The notes under the pieces were generated by a model. That model was given only the letters and a program-made list of their open reading frames with translations, searched no databases and was not told the origin of the DNA. A DNA stretch of 64,000 nucleotides from Vibrio sinus (GTDB lineage: Bacteria; Pseudomonadota; Gammaproteobacteria; Enterobacterales; Vibrionaceae): assembly GCF_023634645.1 (NCBI RefSeq), contig NZ_JAMKMR010000013.1, positions 83,296 to 147,295 of the forward strand. Reading direction: 5' to 3'. Both the position numbers and the translations under genes were made by a program. This document shows, piece after piece, positions 61,595 to 64,000 of this stretch (positions are counted from its first letter, which is position 1; each line of letters opens with the position of its first letter).

Positions 61595-62287
61595 TTATTT
61601 GCATAGAACCAAATAGGTGTAAGGGGCGACGGAATATTCATCTAGATAGGGCTGATTATCTGCTTGCTCGCCAAGTGGCTGGTGAATCTTTTGCATTTGG
61701 AAGCCCAGTTTTTCGCATTCAGATTGAATGGTTTCTACCGTCCAATAGGTGTCTTCTACTACGAGATCCACAAGTTTTAACTTCACTTTAAACTTGTCAC
61801 CCTCGACAGATGGAGGGGGTGTTACGCCCCCAACACTGGCGTAGTTGGCGGTTGAAAGCGAATGGTTACCATGAACGATGAATAGAAAACCTCCAGGTTT
61901 TAGGGAGTGATAACAACGTGCGAGTTCAGAACGCATCGACGCTAATGAGTCGAAATGGAAAAACCTTAAAAAAGAGAAGATAGAATCGTATGGTTGAGAT
62001 GGAAAGTGCTCAGCACTAGTATTATTTGCGAAAACGGGAATATCTGGGTATTGCGTTTGAAATTTTTCTATCGCGCTACCATCGAATTCGCAGCGATGTA
62101 TGCTGCTACAAAGGTCTTTAATGGTGGCAATTGATCGTACGTTTCCACAACCTAGATCTAACGCTTTGCCAGGTTGTAGGCTTAGTTCAGATAATAGCTT
62201 TTGAACATCTCGAAACGCTAAAAAACCGGTGCCTGCGATGGGGCCTTGAGAATATTTATGTACTTCCTGCTCTGTAAATTCAATCAC
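61595..62287 (-). CDS. Class I SAM-dependent methyltransferase
   Basis: A 230-residue methyltransferase with motif I ALDLGCGNVRSIA at about residue 42, acidic motif II around RCEFDGSAIEKF, post-I text and the FSFLRFFHF/SLKPGGFLFIVHG strand that ends the SAM site. Substrate unknown. Clear gene order: methyltransferase then VUT transporter. An unusual nested palindrome lies about 30 bp before its start. Confidence 0.85.
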   Translation of the reverse strand: MIEFTEQEVHKYSQGPIAGTGFLAFRDVQKLLSELSLQPGKALDLGCGNVRSIATIKDLCSSIHRCEFDGSAIEKFQTQYPDIPVFANNTSAEHFPSQPYDSIFSFLRFFHFDSLASMRSELARCYHSLKPGGFLFIVHGNHSLSTANYASVGGVTPPPSVEGDKFKVKLKLVDLVVEDTYWTVETIQSECEKLGFQMQKIHQPLGEQADNQPYLDEYSVAPYTYLVLCK

Positions 62288-62319
62288 GATAACCTTCCAC
62301 TGCTGCCAACAAAATGTAC

Positions 62320-62360
62320 CAAGTTACCTAGCTCTGAATTCAGTATTTTAAGGTAACTTG
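62320..62360. repeat. Nested palindromes upstream of the methyltransferase
   Basis: An outer perfect inverted repeat, CAAGTTACCT (62320-62329) and AGGTAACTTG (62351-62360), encloses a perfect palindrome CTGAATTCAG (62334-62343). It sits between marR and the methyltransferase start, in the expected promoter region of the latter. Confidence 0.65.
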
Positions 62361-62479
62361 ATATAGCGCGAGATTATAGCCTTAGAACGGTTCTGGGTGC
62401 ATATAAGATCAAGGCAAGGAAGGCTATGGAAACATAGTTTTCATTTTTTAAAGATATTCAGAGGGCTTCCGGCTCGTAC

Positions 62480-62956
62480 TTATTTTGCAATGAGTAACTT
62501 CTTGAGAATGCCTGAGAGCTGCTCTTGTTCTTGCTCATTAAGTGGTGCCAGCATAGACTCCATGTTTGCAACATGCTTTATCAGTATTTCATCCATCAGT
62601 GTTACTCCGTCAGGTGTTAGAGTCACTTGACAGCTTCTTCGATCTTCAGCGCTTGCGGTACGGCTCACCAAACCTCGTCTGACGAGTGACTCCAAGCGTG
62701 TGCTCATTGCGCCAGATGAGAGCATGACTTCTTGATACAGCTCTGTTGGCGTTAAAGAGGTTTGATTGCGCCTTAACGTCGCCAAAATATCAAATTCAAC
62801 CGCGCTAATAGAGTAAAGCTTAAACACACGACCGAGTTGCTTCATCCATATGGAGCTAACCTTATTTAACCGGCCAACGACCGCCATACTTGAATAGTCT
62901 ACGTCAGGTCTGGCCGCATGCCACTGGGCCACAATCTTATCTACGTGATCTTTCAT
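62480..62956 (-). CDS. MarR family transcriptional regulator
   Basis: A 158-residue winged-helix repressor. Recognition helix region TPTELYQEVMLSSGAMSTRLESLVRRGLVSR followed by the wing TASAEDRRSCQVTLTPDG is typical. MarR repressors release DNA on binding phenolic or similar ligands. It is divergent from an EamA exporter, with palindromes in between, so self-control and exporter control are expected. The start follows a GGGGATCGAG region. Confidence 0.93.
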   Translation of the reverse strand: MKDHVDKIVAQWHAARPDVDYSSMAVVGRLNKVSSIWMKQLGRVFKLYSISAVEFDILATLRRNQTSLTPTELYQEVMLSSGAMSTRLESLVRRGLVSRTASAEDRRSCQVTLTPDGVTLMDEILIKHVANMESMLAPLNEQEQEQLSGILKKLLIAK

Positions 62957-62975
62957 CTCGATCCCCTTACCAATT

Positions 62976-62993
62976 TATCTTTTCAAAAAGATA
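62976..62993. promoter_or_regulatory. Putative MarR operator 1
   Basis: TATCTTTTCAAAAAGATA: perfect 8-bp arms with a two-base centre, just upstream of marR. Size and shape fit a MarR dimer site. Confidence 0.7.
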
Positions 62994-63017
62994 CTTGATC
63001 AAATTCCAAAACTCCAT

Positions 63018-63033
63018 TACTTTTTAAAAAGTA
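63018..63033. promoter_or_regulatory. Putative MarR operator 2
   Basis: TACTTTTTAAAAAGTA, a perfect 16-bp palindrome, sits 41 bp centre to centre from operator 1, about four helical turns. A third, imperfect copy overlaps it at 63032-63049. Confidence 0.7.
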
Positions 63034-63075
63034 TCTTTCTAAAAAGTTAAATAATGAGTTGGGATGTAAGTTTTG

Positions 63076-63978
63076 ATGAATTCAGAAAAAATAGCCTTAC
63101 TAGCGATTACTGCTATTGCACCATTGGTTTGGGGGAGTAGCTACATTGTTGCCAGTCATTGGTTACCGAGTGATAGCCCATTGTTTACCGCGCTTGTTCG
63201 CGCACTGCCTTCAGGGCTTCTATTGGTTTTAGCCACGCGAGTGATACCAAAAGGTATATGGTGGGGACGCATTGCATTGTTGGGCTTGCTGAACATTGGA
63301 CTGTTCTTCTATGGCCTCTTTTTCGCCGCGATGCATTTACCAGGAGGGATGGCCGCGTTAGTGATGTCCTGCCAACCCTTGATTGTCATTTTTCTTAGCC
63401 GTTTGATGTTATCTACACCAATACATAAGAATCATATTATTGCGGCGTTTGTGGGTTTAGCTGGTATTGGGCTGTTGGTCCTTAAAAGTAACGCCTCACT
63501 TGATTGGCAGGGAGTAGCGATAGGACTCATTGGCACGACCAGCATGGCTTTTGGTCTGGTGCTAACTAAAAAATGGGGTAGGCCAAATTATATGGGTGTG
63601 TTGGCTTTTACTGGCTGGCAGCTGGTTTTTGGTGGACTGATATTATTGCCTATCGCATTGTTGGTAGAGGGTGTGCCGAAATCGTTGAGCACAACTAACC
63701 TACTTGGCTACAGCTATTTGGTCTTGTTCGGGACGATTATGTGTTATTTGCTGTGGTTTCGGGGATTAGAAAAGCTAGCCGTGACATCTGTATCGTTTTT
63801 GGGCTTCATGACCAGTATTTCTGCCTGCATTCTTGGTTATGTATTTCTTGGAGAAACGCTAAACAGTATGCAGATGCTTGGGGCGCTGGGGATATTGTTG
63901 GCGATTACCCTATCTAATAGGCCCGTCAAAACCAAACGATCAAGCCACGACGAGCGTTTGGTTGGCGCTGCTGAATAA
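63076..63978 (+). CDS. EamA/DMT family exporter
   Basis: A drug/metabolite transporter with ten predicted helices in two EamA repeats (about residues 5-135 and 145-285), starting IALLAITAIAPLVWGSSYIVASHWLP. Members export amino acids, purines, toxins or drugs. ATG at 63076 gives 300 residues, with a TTG one codon upstream. It is divergent from marR and probably repressed by it. Confidence 0.9.
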   Translation: MNSEKIALLAITAIAPLVWGSSYIVASHWLPSDSPLFTALVRALPSGLLLVLATRVIPKGIWWGRIALLGLLNIGLFFYGLFFAAMHLPGGMAALVMSCQPLIVIFLSRLMLSTPIHKNHIIAAFVGLAGIGLLVLKSNASLDWQGVAIGLIGTTSMAFGLVLTKKWGRPNYMGVLAFTGWQLVFGGLILLPIALLVEGVPKSLSTTNLLGYSYLVLFGTIMCYLLWFRGLEKLAVTSVSFLGFMTSISACILGYVFLGETLNSMQMLGALGILLAITLSNRPVKTKRSSHDERLVGAAE

Positions 63979-63983
63979 AAAAC

Positions 63984-64000
63984 TCCGCCAATATGGCGGA
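63984..64000 (+). terminator. Hairpin after the EamA gene (cut by window end)
   Basis: TCCGCC and GGCGGA arms with a five-base loop lie about 6 bp past the stop; the expected T run is outside the window. Confidence 0.6.

Overview
The window reads as a gene-dense, essentially core chromosomal segment of a Vibrio (Gammaproteobacteria, Vibrionaceae). The assignment rests on the luxO-luxU pair with a divergent Qrr quorum-sensing small RNA, the sodium-driven flagellar motor protein MotY beside rnt, the rsx/rnf operon followed by nth and gloA, and overall protein similarity to Vibrio. I see no insertion sequence, integrase, phage structural gene or CRISPR array. The species cannot be fixed by reading.

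Layout. 1-8.3 kb: end of sucD, a Na+/H+ antiporter-like permease, rnt, motY, dps with an OxyR-type site, a CHASE3 hybrid histidine kinase, an MBL-fold hydrolase and a small lipoprotein. 8.3-15.4 kb (minus strand): rsxABCDGE-nth-gloA, with a 111-bp tandem repeat inside rsxC. 15.4-21.2 kb: tRNA-Asn, uvrB with inverted DnaA boxes upstream, qrr1, luxO, luxU, yvcK. 21.2-24.5 kb: molybdenum-cofactor riboswitch and moaABCDE. 24.6-30.0 kb: CBS protein, MATE exporter, ZntA-type metal ATPase behind a MerR-family operator, and udp behind a CRP site. 30.1-38.8 kb: orphan sugar-type periplasmic binding protein, unknown membrane protein, metG, apbC/mrp, udk, asmA. 39.4-46.3 kb: a complete F1Fo ATP synthase operon atpIBEFHAGDC in an unusual place, between asmA and cobO; it may be a second copy. 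46.3-53 kb: cobO, two small protein phosphatases flanking a GNAT enzyme, a secreted sensor plus chemoreceptor operon, an SDR without its catalytic residues, an unknown 167-residue protein and two tiny lipoproteins. 53-58.2 kb: sodB, grxD, topB, SDR, HDAC-like deacylase. 58.2-64 kb: small accessory enzymes, a CI-like regulator, a methyltransferase plus VUT transporter pair, and a divergent marR/EamA exporter pair with palindromic operators.

How the genes work together. LuxU passes phosphate to LuxO, and LuxO~P with sigma-54 drives qrr1. The moa operon makes molybdopterin and its leader senses the product. The rsx complex is a membrane redox pump that in E. coli keeps SoxR reduced, here apparently co-transcribed with base-excision repair (nth) and glyoxalase I. 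Oxidative and iron functions (dps, sodB, grxD, apbC) recur.

No clear novel multi-gene system (defence island, biosynthetic cluster) is visible. The best leads are the secreted sensor-MCP pair, the displaced ATP synthase operon, the twin micro-lipoproteins, the degenerate SDR, the CI-like regulator beside palindromes, and the inverted DnaA boxes near uvrB.
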